From Paraglaciecola sp. L1A13 (GTDB lineage Bacteria > Pseudomonadota > Gammaproteobacteria > Enterobacterales > Alteromonadaceae), in contig NZ_CP047024.1 in NCBI RefSeq assembly GCF_009796745.1, forward strand, positions 930,001-994,000: a stretch of DNA of 64,000 nucleotides. The letters run 5' to 3'. Under the pieces are notes generated by a model that saw nothing but the letters and a program-made list of their open reading frames with translations, was not told the DNA's origin and did no database searches. Shown piece by piece: positions 16,222 through 24,900 of the stretch (position 1 is the stretch's first letter; the number at the start of each line of letters is the position of its first letter). The translations under genes were made by a program, and so were the position numbers.

Positions 16222-17351
16222 TTAATTGTTCCTTCAATATTTTCTAACACTAAATCAATGTGATGGATGGCGACATGTGTTTTTGGTGTATCTTTGTTTA
16301 ACGCATGAAGCGACGTTTGGAGTAGAGGCATAACATCTTCTTCCAGTAAATTTAGGGTTTTTGACTTAACTTTGTTGTGATCATCTTTTAAGTGCACAAC
16401 ATCGGCAGTACCCAATTTTTGCTGACTATCTAAGCTATTTTCTAACTGGGCAATCTTCTCTTTTAACTGCTTAAGCTCAATCTCATAGTTTTCAGTTTGA
16501 GTCTCATTATCATTTAACTCCTGCATCAATGAATTAATTGTCTTTTTTTGCTTAACTAATTCTTTCTGCTCATTAATCCTAATACGCTCACTTCCACTCA
16601 CTTTATCGGTAAAATATTTGATGAGCTGAAATAGCTTTTTCGACTCAGGTTTTGAGAGAATTTGATTCAAAAACAAGGCTATATCTGTTTTTGTTTCTTC
16701 TTCAATGACTATATCTTTTGAATATTGGTGGCAAAGGAATTCTATGACGTCAGTAGGCGCTACTCTTCCTTTACTAAGGCACCACAATATTCCAAGTGTT
16801 GAAATGTTCTGCTGCTGTTTTTTAACTGTCGCTGGACTAATCGGTTCACCGGTATTAGTGAGGTTAGATTCATCAACATCTTCATTTTGAAGCCTAATTA
16901 CGCTCTTATATTGAGCGTCAAGATTGGCTGCGAACCTTTCTAAATCCACTTTCCCTTGGCTTCCTGACGTCAAAGAAAAATAAATACTGGTTTGAGTGTC
17001 AGCACTCATATTGAATATCAATATACTGATTAATCTTGCACAATCTTCGACAATAACAGTGCCTACACCATGCTTTTTATGCTCAATGGCAATTAGCACA
17101 ATTTGTACAATTAATGAAAAACTAGGATCCACATTTAATAATATTGGCTTCAATTCAGCTAATTGTTTTGCACTTAAAGGTTTTAAATCTATCGAATTTT
17201 TAAGCAAGGATTGCTGGCTAATTGACAGTTTTGTAATAGTTGTCGATTTTTTTTCTTTTAACTCTTTTGACGTTTTCGAGGCAAATGAATGCAACAGTTC
17301 AAAAATAGAGCCCGTTAACGGTGCTCGCTGTGGCTTTTTAATATCATTCAT
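16206..17351 (-). CDS. Unknown protein with long coiled coil, partner of the Hsp70-like protein
   Basis: About 381 residues from ATG 17351; an in-frame ATG at 17384 overlaps the previous gene and is the alternative. I recognise no family. Residues 1-220 look globular and helical. About 255-325 form a strong coiled coil (EQKELVKQKKTINSLMQEL..., NYEIELKQLKEKIAQLENSL). The last 45 residues form a compact helical end (LLEEDVMPLLQTSLHAL ... DLVLENIEGTIKWLKK). The coiled coil followed by a helical end is reminiscent of a GrpE-type exchange factor, but the sequence does not show GrpE motifs, so this is only an idea. The stop lies 16 bases inside the Hsp70-like gene. Confidence 0.6.
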   Translation of the reverse strand: MNDIKKPQRAPLTGSIFELLHSFASKTSKELKEKKSTTITKLSISQQSLLKNSIDLKPLSAKQLAELKPILLNVDPSFSLIVQIVLIAIEHKKHGVGTVIVEDCARLISILIFNMSADTQTSIYFSLTSGSQGKVDLERFAANLDAQYKSVIRLQNEDVDESNLTNTGEPISPATVKKQQQNISTLGILWCLSKGRVAPTDVIEFLCHQYSKDIVIEEETKTDIALFLNQILSKPESKKLFQLIKYFTDKVSGSERIRINEQKELVKQKKTINSLMQELNDNETQTENYEIELKQLKEKIAQLENSLDSQQKLGTADVVHLKDDHNKVKSKTLNLLEEDVMPLLQTSLHALNKDTPKTHVAIHHIDLVLENIEGTIKWLKK

Positions 17352-17371
17352 ACTTATTCTTTTTCCACATT

Positions 17372-18442
17372 TCAGATAGCCCATTCACTGCGCTTTATTT
17401 TTTTAGCAAAAGCCGATTGAAGATCAACATCGCCACATTGCATGGCTTTTTGATATACGACTAGATTCAGCTTTTCTTTTTCTTCTCTGGTTAAATCCCC
17501 CGAGCGTAATAGCGCATCTACTTCTTTAAGAAACGATTGGGCACTCTCATGCTCTGGGTACTTCTCTGTTATCAATCTAACGGTATGTTCAGTTATTCTA
17601 TCAATCGGTAGATCAAAATTACCTTGACCAACTCCTCGCAAAATATCGACCTTTTCATGTCTTAATAAAAACACTGTAACACTTTCAATAGATGGCATTA
17701 GTCCACTAAAAGTAATGGAATTTAAATCATTTTTGATAAAATAAATGATATTACATATGACTTCTGCAAGTTGAGAATTAAATGAACTTAACTTTTCCAA
17801 AGAAACATTTAATTTCGCTTCATGGTCTTCGTAGTTGATATAACTAGTCCGCCCGTCTTTAGCCAAAATACCCTGTAAATAACAAACGATTCCCTCAACG
17901 TACTCTACTGCACTCTTATATTCTTTAACCGATTGAATAAAGTTATCTAAGGTTTCACTCGTAAACCCTCGGCCATTAAAAAACGACATAAAGCACTTAT
18001 CGATAGCATTAATTTCGTCAGATGCAGCAAGTTTGACATCCAGCTCAAATTTTCTTGTTACTTTTGAGTTGATGAGTTCGATGACATAAAATTGATTGTC
18101 AGAAAATTTCATTGTCGAATTAAAAGCTTCAATCTCTGTTTCTTCACCATTCACTCTGATTGTTTGGTAGTTAGCACCAATAAGGGTGCCTAAAAGAGTT
18201 TTGTCACGACAAATAAAGCGAGTTGAACGGAGTTCGCGATTATTGATATACAACTGAGGTTGTTTAGTTGGGTGTTGCTGCCACACGTGTAATATAAGAT
18301 CTTGCCTAGTTGCAAAACTCGCCTCACACACTTGGCAATAATATCTTGCAGGCTCTGAGCTGATCCCCTCCATAAATTCAGGAATAACTACTGAACCACC
18401 AGAATTACCAGGGTCAATAAATGCGGATAAATAGTACGCCAT
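17372..18442 (-). CDS. Unknown protein with an N-terminal C2H2-type zinc finger
   Basis: 356 residues, start ATG 18442 with AAGGA about 11 bases upstream. Residues about 33-56 read YYCQVCEASFATRQDLILHVWQQH: Cys-x2-Cys, then a Phe and Leu at the usual finger positions, then His-x4-His, a C2H2-type finger that is rare in bacteria. The remaining 300 residues are mostly helical with no motif I know. The gene ends 13 bases past the alternative start of the coiled-coil gene and is thus the first cistron of the three-gene Hsp70 unit. The finger suggests nucleic-acid or protein recognition, perhaps the sensor of the unit (inference). Confidence 0.6.
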   Translation of the reverse strand: MAYYLSAFIDPGNSGGSVVIPEFMEGISSEPARYYCQVCEASFATRQDLILHVWQQHPTKQPQLYINNRELRSTRFICRDKTLLGTLIGANYQTIRVNGEETEIEAFNSTMKFSDNQFYVIELINSKVTRKFELDVKLAASDEINAIDKCFMSFFNGRGFTSETLDNFIQSVKEYKSAVEYVEGIVCYLQGILAKDGRTSYINYEDHEAKLNVSLEKLSSFNSQLAEVICNIIYFIKNDLNSITFSGLMPSIESVTVFLLRHEKVDILRGVGQGNFDLPIDRITEHTVRLITEKYPEHESAQSFLKEVDALLRSGDLTREEKEKLNLVVYQKAMQCGDVDLQSAFAKKIKRSEWAI

Positions 18443-18535
18443 ATATTCAATCGTCCTTGTTAAAATGCATAAGCGCGGGTGATGTGTTTTTATGTAATCG
18501 CAGGGAATTGGGCATTTATCATGTAAAAAATGACA

Positions 18536-19054
18536 CTATTCAGGAGTTTGCTTTGCGTCCACTTCACTCTTACGTTTTTTAATCTTAATTTGGCGAGTTG
18601 GTAATGGTACTTTCGGGAGATTTAATCTACTGCACATATTGGCCAAATATTCTCGCCAATATGGCCAAACATGGTAACTTACGTTTTCAAGGGCAAAAAC
18701 CTTCAAACCATCTGGGTTAACATCCCCTTTAGTCATCAGATACTCAGCACAAAAAGTGGCTTCAATTTGCGCTTTTATTTCGTCTTCTTTATTGTCATCA
18801 GCTGTAACAAACCGACAACCAACCAGTAAATTGACTCTAAAATATTGTCTCGAATCTCCATTTTCTTCTACAGTGATAACTTCCGAGGTTTTAATTTGGT
18901 GCATGAACTTAAAGCGCACTCCATCTATATCTGTGCGCTTCGGGTCCCAATCATCAGCACATGAGGCATTAGTGCTCTTAATATAAATATCATTAAACAC
19001 CAAGCTATCTTTGACTGTTTGAAAATCTGGATCATCAACCATATGCAAGTTCAT
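18536..19054 (-). CDS. SecB-like chaperone of a HicAB-SecB (TAC) module
   Basis: About 172 residues. The central strands (GVRFKFMHQIKTSEVITVEE, YFRVNLLVGCRFV, IEATFCAEYLM) and especially the C-terminal helix (NVSYHVWPYWREYLANMCSRLNLPKVPLPT) match the SecB fold pattern of LFPYARE...V.R.G.P...L. It follows hicB with an overlap. This gene order, toxin-antitoxin-SecB, defines toxin-antitoxin-chaperone modules, where the SecB paralogue protects an aggregation-prone antitoxin. The start is uncertain (19078 TTG, 19054 or 19042 ATG). 19054 is chosen for GAGGGG just upstream; 19042 would give the ATGGTTGA overlap seen elsewhere in this window. Confidence 0.75.
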   Translation of the reverse strand: MNLHMVDDPDFQTVKDSLVFNDIYIKSTNASCADDWDPKRTDIDGVRFKFMHQIKTSEVITVEENGDSRQYFRVNLLVGCRFVTADDNKEDEIKAQIEATFCAEYLMTKGDVNPDGLKVFALENVSYHVWPYWREYLANMCSRLNLPKVPLPTRQIKIKKRKSEVDAKQTPE

Positions 19055-19544
19055 TCCCCTCATCTTCAGATATATCAATACGTCTAAGGTCTACTACGTT
19101 CGATTTCGATTTACTGACTATTCGCAACGAATCACTCGAATATTGGGTTCCGAGAGCATAATCGTTTTTCTCTAGCTTAGTTGTCTTAGCCGCAAAATGG
19201 TCACCCAAACACATAGACAAACAGTTAACCAACAAATGATTCAAACTTACTTCTTCAAAGTCAGCCCAACCAGCAAATGAAGCATGCATTGACTTCGGCA
19301 TTCGTAATGTCACTCTGCCACTGAAATTTTGTTCTTCGATCATAGGTGAAGGCATGACTTTGCCTTGCTCTTGCATTAGCTCAGCAGTAGTTTCAATTGA
19401 ATCTAATGCTAATTGATAAGCCTCTTCAAATGTTTCAGCATATTCAGCAACGTCTGGCAATTCTCTAATTTTTGCTTCAAAAAAGGTTTCTCCATCAAAA
19501 TCACCTTTTCTTACTGTAATATTGTATAAACTTGCATCTACCAT
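19035..19544 (-). CDS. hicB: HicB-type antitoxin with C-terminal extension
   Basis: 169 residues. Residues 1-70 are the partial RNase-H-like HicB fold (FFEAKIRELPDVAEYAETFEEAYQLALDSIETTAELMQ, then MPSP). Residues about 75-115 are a ribbon-helix-helix DNA-binding domain (GRVTLRMPKSMHASFAGWADFEEVSLNHLLVNCLS). An extra polar tail of about 45 residues follows, longer than in ordinary HicB. In toxin-antitoxin-chaperone systems such a tail (chaperone-addiction segment) is what the SecB-like protein binds. AAGGGA lies seven bases before the start. It should bind HicA and repress the operon. Confidence 0.85.
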   Translation of the reverse strand: MVDASLYNITVRKGDFDGETFFEAKIRELPDVAEYAETFEEAYQLALDSIETTAELMQEQGKVMPSPMIEEQNFSGRVTLRMPKSMHASFAGWADFEEVSLNHLLVNCLSMCLGDHFAAKTTKLEKNDYALGTQYSSDSLRIVSKSKSNVVDLRRIDISEDEGNELAYG

Positions 19545-19562
19545 TTTTTATCCCTTTTGAAA

Positions 19563-19847
19563 TCACTCAAGATATTCAATCAATTCTTTTTCATACTTTT
19601 CAAGTATTTTTATTATTTTCTTTATATAGGGGCGCTTGATCTCAGGATTTTTTCCATGATCACAATTAAACGCACCTGAAGTAAAATCTTCAATATGACA
19701 ATGAGTGAATACTTTATGTCCACCTCTTTTACCGTCTTTAACGGTAAAGCCTAATGACTCAAGGTGCTTTTTAACCTCAATACAACGCATTGAGGCTCCA
19801 GCTCCTTTAAGAGCCTGTATTACATCATCATACAAAACATTACTCAT
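19563..19847 (-). CDS. hicA: HicA-type mRNA interferase toxin
   Basis: 94 residues with the HicA double-stranded-RNA-binding-like fold: VKKHLESLGFTVKDGKRGGHKVFTH carries the catalytic His in the G-G/S-H position, and CDHGKNPEIKRPYIKKIIKIL matches the family end. It is somewhat longer than most HicA proteins because of added basic N- and C-terminal segments. HicA toxins cleave mRNA and stop growth. The gene is first in the operon, with hicB 18 bases downstream, the usual HicAB order. A palindrome over the predicted -10 box lies directly ahead of the ATG. Confidence 0.85.
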   Translation of the reverse strand: MSNVLYDDVIQALKGAGASMRCIEVKKHLESLGFTVKDGKRGGHKVFTHCHIEDFTSGAFNCDHGKNPEIKRPYIKKIIKILEKYEKELIEYLE

Positions 19848-19849
19848 GC

Positions 19850-19897
19850 GACACCATATATAGTGTCAAAGTTCCAAGAATGCAAATTGTACTGACA
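19850..19897 (-). promoter_or_regulatory. hicA promoter with overlapping palindrome
   Basis: On the minus strand a -35-like TTGCAT and a -10-like TATATA are separated by 17 bases. The -10 lies inside the inverted repeat GACAC-TATATATG-GTGTC (19850-19867 on the plus strand), which ends two bases before the hicA ATG. A ribbon-helix-helix protein such as HicB bound here would block RNA polymerase. The predicted transcript start is almost at the ATG, so the message may have a very short or no leader. Confidence 0.6.
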
Positions 19898-19917
19898 TAA
19901 AGCATATTTGCAATCAT

Positions 19918-20160
19918 TTACTTCACCGCCTTACCGTGAATGTTTTTCACATCCGCTAGCAAATTGCCGGATTTGCCGTAGTTTACTTTTACGCCGTCGT
20001 CGAGAGTGATGCGTTTTTCGGTCTGGTGTTTGAGTTGCTGGTCGAAGGTACGCAGTTCGGCTTGTTTTTGTTCCAAATTTTTTAAGGCTTTATCGGCAAA
20101 GTCTTTTTGTTTTGTATTACATTCGAGGATCTGTTGTTGCACGCTGCTGTGTAATTTCAA
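19918..20160 (-). CDS. PglX C-terminus-like ORF (pglX 3'-end repeat, copy 2)
   Basis: An 80-residue frame from TTG (20160) with AAGGAAG four bases upstream. From HSS near its start to the final HGKAVK it parallels the last 80 residues of PglX (for example QAELRTFDQQLKH, EKRITL, DDGVKVNYGKSGNLLADVKN), with roughly three quarters of residues the same by eye, including the identical stop position. It lacks all of the methyltransferase part. The 25 bases around its start match those of copy 3 with one mismatch. Either it is a left-over pglX end displaced by insertion of module A, or it is a true small gene making a free PglX tail that could compete with or assemble with PglX. Confidence 0.8.
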   Translation of the reverse strand: MKLHSSVQQQILECNTKQKDFADKALKNLEQKQAELRTFDQQLKHQTEKRITLDDGVKVNYGKSGNLLADVKNIHGKAVK

Positions 20161-20196
20161 TTTACTTCCTTGTGGTTACATGGGTAAAAGACGGGG

Positions 20197-20487
20197 TCAT
20201 TTTGCTGCTAACAACGCTTTTTCGAGTTTTTTAAACACAAGTTCACATTCTTCCGAATTCAATTCATATTCTGCTGTAAAGCGTTCGCCAGACCTTTCAT
20301 TGATCAACGAGAGCTTCTCCGACAACTCTAATACCAGAGGGATTATCATATCGAGTCCCTTGGTGTTTTCTCTCCAAACGTCTATTGCCAATCTGGTAAG
20401 CCCCGCAAGTTCGTTGCTATTAGAGTTACTGTTAATCAGCTTTAAAGCCTTGCGTTCGAGGTATATTCTATTCAAAAATTTATTCAT
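20197..20487 (-). CDS. Small helical protein, unknown, coupled to MNT-HEPN
   Basis: 96 residues, start ATG 20487 overlapping the MNT-HEPN stop by eight bases (ATGAATAA). No family is recognised. The sequence is predicted helical throughout, with a Ser/Asn-rich turn (NSNSNSNELAG) and basic N-terminus (NKFLNRIYLERKALK). Tight coupling suggests a small partner of the nucleotidyltransferase protein, perhaps its regulator or the missing half of a toxin-antitoxin pair. The pglX-tail repeat starts about 36 bases downstream. Confidence 0.5.
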   Translation of the reverse strand: MNKFLNRIYLERKALKLINSNSNSNELAGLTRLAIDVWRENTKGLDMIIPLVLELSEKLSLINERSGERFTAEYELNSEECELVFKKLEKALLAAK

Positions 20488-21130
20488 TTTGATATCCGTA
20501 AACTTTGTCTTTGATGTTGTTTGCCCACGCTAGCAACTTCTTTTCTACTTGAAATAACTCGGTCAATAATTCATCTGTAAATTTAGTTTTGTGCCCTCTA
20601 ATTGTTGCCCTACGACATTCAATGAGAGACTTATAGTATGTTTCACTAATTGGCGCAGAGAATTCACCCAACATCAGAGGAGCAAACTTAGAAAAGTTAA
20701 AGTTACCAGTTAACGCTTTAGATGCTGACATTCCGATATCTCTTAAAGTAAGCGCTACAATGCCTAGCTCATATATCTTAGATGGTGAATTATTTATGAT
20801 TTCTGCGATTGATGATTTCAGCAGTTTGGACAGGGCGCTTATTTCCGAATATGCATTAACATAATCACTTGGCTGACCTATTTTTCGAAGACAATCATTT
20901 GATACTGCGCTTGCTGATACGGGTATTGCGTCTAAGTATAAATGCCACGCAAATAGCGTTCCCTTCCGATATAATTCTTCAATTCGTTCTTTTGTATAAA
21001 CAGACCAATCAGGTGGAAACGAACTCAAGCCATCATTGCTTCTTATTATGAGTACATCAACGTCTGAGCCTGAGTCAAAATCCCCACTAACCAAAGAGCC
21101 GAACACATATCTCTCGCAACTATCATTCAT
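20480..21130 (-). CDS. MNT-type nucleotidyltransferase fused to HEPN-like helical domain
   Basis: 216 residues. Residues about 8-30 have the minimal nucleotidyltransferase motif: YVFGSLVSGDFDSGSDVDVLII, i.e. Gly-Ser then a loop and Asp-x-Asp. The C-terminal half (from about 90) is helical, and CRRATIRGHKTKF contains an Arg-x4-6-His arrangement as in HEPN proteins. Separate MNT and HEPN proteins form toxin-antitoxin systems in which MNT adds AMP to the HEPN ribonuclease. Here both look fused. The start overlaps the stop of the pentapeptide gene by four bases (ATGA), making one three-gene module. Confidence 0.7.
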   Translation of the reverse strand: MNDSCERYVFGSLVSGDFDSGSDVDVLIIRSNDGLSSFPPDWSVYTKERIEELYRKGTLFAWHLYLDAIPVSASAVSNDCLRKIGQPSDYVNAYSEISALSKLLKSSIAEIINNSPSKIYELGIVALTLRDIGMSASKALTGNFNFSKFAPLMLGEFSAPISETYYKSLIECRRATIRGHKTKFTDELLTELFQVEKKLLAWANNIKDKVYGYQNE

Positions 21131-21945
21131 CGCCTCGACAACCTTTTGACTAAGACTGATACAAACATGCCCATTAGAATAAACCTGCCAGTAACAGCTA
21201 AGTAAACTATAGACTTGTCAATCACTACTTTGGTCTCAATACCCAGAAATATTGAAAAAGCTGATGAAATAGATACGGATAATTCATTTCCTTGCATATA
21301 AATGTGAGAAGCCAAAAGCGCCACTACAATAACTATTGTCCGTAATAATTTTGGTAGAGACTCACCGTTGCCCCATAAAAAATCGAACAAAGAGAAAATA
21401 AAGTAATCCTTTATAGCCACAACTCGGTCAAAGAATCCTACATACTTCTTTTTATACCAACCATCTTTACCCCAGGCCGCTTTACTTAGATGGACTTTAG
21501 TCGCACTTAGCTCAGCCTTTATAGCCTTATTTACGCCTACATAGTCTCCCATTTGGGCAAAATTAACTCTCAATGCTTGTGCAAATTCAAGCGCTACGTT
21601 TTCGTACCCAGGAATATTGGTTTCAATTAATTTATTTGTGATTTTTGTATTGTTAAAGCGAGCATAGTCAAAAGTACTACCAGTAAACTCGCTACCTCTA
21701 AAACTTGAGTTTTTAAATTGAGCTCCAATGAATTTACAGTCGATAAATTTACAATTTCGGAAATAACAATCATCAAAAACAGTGTACATAAATTCTATGT
21801 TTTCAAAGATTATTGAAACAGCACTTACTCTTGTAAAAATATGCTTGTTAAACGTTTGCTTAGGATCTAAATTTTTACAAAACTCAATATCAGTCAAGTA
21901 ACTCGGCGAGTTAGTTTTGGTTTCTTCTGGCAATAAGCTACTCAT
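21127..21945 (-). CDS. Pentapeptide-repeat protein with C-terminal membrane segments
   Basis: 272 residues. Residues about 45-105 contain pentapeptide repeats (A/C/S at i-2, F at i): YFRNCKFIDCKFIGAQFKNSSFRGSEFTGSTFDYARF. After a helical linker, residues about 195-272 hold two hydrophobic helices (KLLRTIVIVVALLASHIYM and IVYLAVTGRFILMGMFVSVLV) ending in Lys-Arg-Leu-Ser-Arg-Arg. Similar pentapeptide proteins end in a two-helix potassium-channel domain. Here the selectivity-filter sequence is not present, so it may be a degenerate pore or a membrane anchor. It begins one base after the pglX stop. A membrane-acting defence effector is a reasonable guess. Confidence 0.75.
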   Translation of the reverse strand: MSSLLPEETKTNSPSYLTDIEFCKNLDPKQTFNKHIFTRVSAVSIIFENIEFMYTVFDDCYFRNCKFIDCKFIGAQFKNSSFRGSEFTGSTFDYARFNNTKITNKLIETNIPGYENVALEFAQALRVNFAQMGDYVGVNKAIKAELSATKVHLSKAAWGKDGWYKKKYVGFFDRVVAIKDYFIFSLFDFLWGNGESLPKLLRTIVIVVALLASHIYMQGNELSVSISSAFSIFLGIETKVVIDKSIVYLAVTGRFILMGMFVSVLVKRLSRR

Positions 21946-21946
21946 G

Positions 21947-24900
21947 TTACTTCACCGCAACGCCATGGATGTTTTTTACATCCGCGAGCAGATTGCCAAA
22001 TTTGCCGTAATTGACTTTTACGCCGTCGTCGAGGTCGAGGGTGATGCGTTTTTCGGCGTGGTGTTTGAGTTGTTCGTCGAAGGTGCGGAGTTCGGCTTGT
22101 TTTTTCTCCAGGTCTTTTAAGGCTTTTTCGGCAAGGCGTTTTTGCTCGGTGCTGCCTTCTAGAATATCTTGCTCTAGGCTGCTGTGTTGATGTTCGTACT
22201 TGCCCATTAATGGGGTGACGTACTCGGTACGCATACGGGAGAGTGTGCCTTCGTTATAGCGATGTAGGTATACCAAACATTCAAAGGCTTTTTCTTTGCC
22301 TGAGCTAAACAACCAATAGATAGGGCGTTTTTTGTAGGTTTTGCAATGGTCTTTAAAGAACTGGCTTGAAAAGTAACGACGGATGGTGTCCATCGCCCCT
22401 TCGCCCTTCTTGGGTTTCAAGGCATGTAAACACAGGCTTTCTGCGACAAATTCCAGATTTTCGTTTAGGTGTTCAGCACCCCATACAATTTTTACAAATT
22501 CACGGAAGCGCGTGGTGGCATCGTCATCAAATAACCAGTCTTCTGATGCTAAGGGGATAATCCCGTCATCATCGGCTGGGAATGTTTGGTAAGTATCCTC
22601 AGCAGCCAACTCTTTAAAGCCTTCATTGCCTGAGTGGGCGTAAACCAACCCTTTTCGGTCTAAAGAGTAGCGGCCCATCATGCAGCCAATAGAATATGAG
22701 ACTAAGTCAAAAGCTTTATCTGATATATGTCTTATGAAATTTTTATCACTGCCCTGTTTAGATGAATATTTATAATCTGGGTTTGAGTAAAGTGTCACAT
22801 ATTTGTTATCTACAGCACTAGAGATACTGTCAACTAAGCCATAGGCTTTAATAAATAAGCTATTTATTGACTCTTCAATATATTGTAAGCCACTAACATC
22901 CTGCGCTTCTGTTTGTAGCTCAAAATTGAAGTTATCCTTAATTCTGTTCGAGTTGTAATTAAATATGGGCAATTTTTGAAAACCATATGAAATTTCTAAA
23001 TTGTCATAGTCGACTTTAGATATCTCGATTGCACTTTTTACTAAATTTTCAAGTTCTGTTCTATCAGGCTCTATATCTTTTTTTAGTATTGGAAGGTTTG
23101 CTACATTACCAACCTGCATGTTCGCAGAAGGATTGAGAGCTTGCATAAACTCGCTGCTTAATTTCGAGCACATAAAACCTGCAACTAAATATCTATCTTT
23201 TTCGTCTGGGAACGCTGACGAACCTCCAACATCAAATAAATAACCTTGTTCACAAACTCGAACACCAAATTCGTAGGAGCTAATAAGGGACCAAGTTAAC
23301 GATGGCTTGAAAAAATACTCTATATTCTGTGGGCGTGATTTTAATTTTCCATTTACAAAAAAATTCCGAATTTCATGTCCATCATTTTCCCAATTGACAA
23401 CATTCTCATTATTGCCATACCACTTTTTAAAACCACCACCCTTGTTGTATGGGAACCACTTCTTATCTAATTCTTTTGCTTGTTCGATAGATTCTAAATT
23501 CAACCCTAATTTAGAGTGATCAATCTCAAACCAGAATCTAACAAATCTATCATTATCGGCTGTTGCCATACCTTGTCTCGGCTTTGCAAACGTACCTAGT
23601 AAATCGCCAGTTAAAAAAGCTTCTCTCATCTTATCATTTAACCAAAAAGCAATTATCGAACTAGGAAGCTTGATAAAATCCGCTGAAAAACATTGCGAAC
23701 CTAAGTTATTTTCTAATTTATTTTTGAGTCTATTGGGCTGATCACCAGCTGAGCCAAGATAGCCTAAATCGAAAAAACTCCCTTTGTAATTAGTTACACC
23801 TTTTTTGATAGTAAAAGCCACAAATTGAACACTAGCCATTTCAAAAAAAGCGGTATAAGAAGGTTTCACTGATGACGATATAGAATGATTTAATAAAATG
23901 TTTTTTCGCACTTTTTCATAACTTGAGATAAACATCCAAGTTAGAGGGGTCACCAAGCAATATTCACCACCAATGTCCGTCAATTCACTAGTTCTTTGTA
24001 TAAACATCGAATAAAGATTTTGGGAATAATTTTTATAATTTTGCTTAGAACACTCTTTCAAATCATAAACGAAGTATTTATCGTCTAGAAAAGGCGGATT
24101 TGCCACTACCGCATTATATTTCTGAGCAAGGGCAATGGCCTGATACACGATGGGTAATAACTCTATAGCGGCTTGTTTAGCCGCTGGGTCGGTGCTTTTT
24201 TGTTTGACTTGTAACAAATCTTTTAGGGCAAGCAGATTGGCTAAGTATTGGTTGTCTATTTGAATCAATGAGCCAAGGGTTTTAGCCTGTAAAAATGATG
24301 TCTTTAGATAATTTAATAATTGCAGGTAGTCGTTATAGATTCCCGCCTGCGCGGGAATGACGCCGGTTGGCTCCTCAAACAAGCCCCCTGTTGTGCCTTT
24401 TTGGTGTTTGTCCTCTAAATCCAATGCTGACCAGAGTCTTGGGATATCCAGCCCTTCGGTAGATTGCATTGAATAAACATTAAGATGCACGTCACCGTCT
24501 TGTACTCGCTGGAAGATGCGCCTGTCATCTTCACGGGCTTTCATCATTAGGGCAAAACCTGCAAGCTGGGCTGCTCTGTCGTCGATGTCTAAGCCGTAGA
24601 TATTTTTGGTTAATATCAGTTCAGGTATTTCACGTAAGCGATAACCGCGCTCCAAGTAAATTTCACGCAAAACCTCGTAAACTTCAACCAAGATATGACC
24701 TGAGCCTGCGGCGGGGTCGAGCACTTTGATTTGCTCTGGGTCAATACTGGTTGGAGTGATGGCTTTAAGCTGCTCGACAACCTCAGGGGTTTGCTCGGCA
24801 GGCTCAATGTAGTATTCCATTTTGCCTTTAAGCTCGGACTCCGGATAGGTTGCCAGCCATTGTCTGCCCACTGAGTTTTGCACCAGATATTTAACTATCC

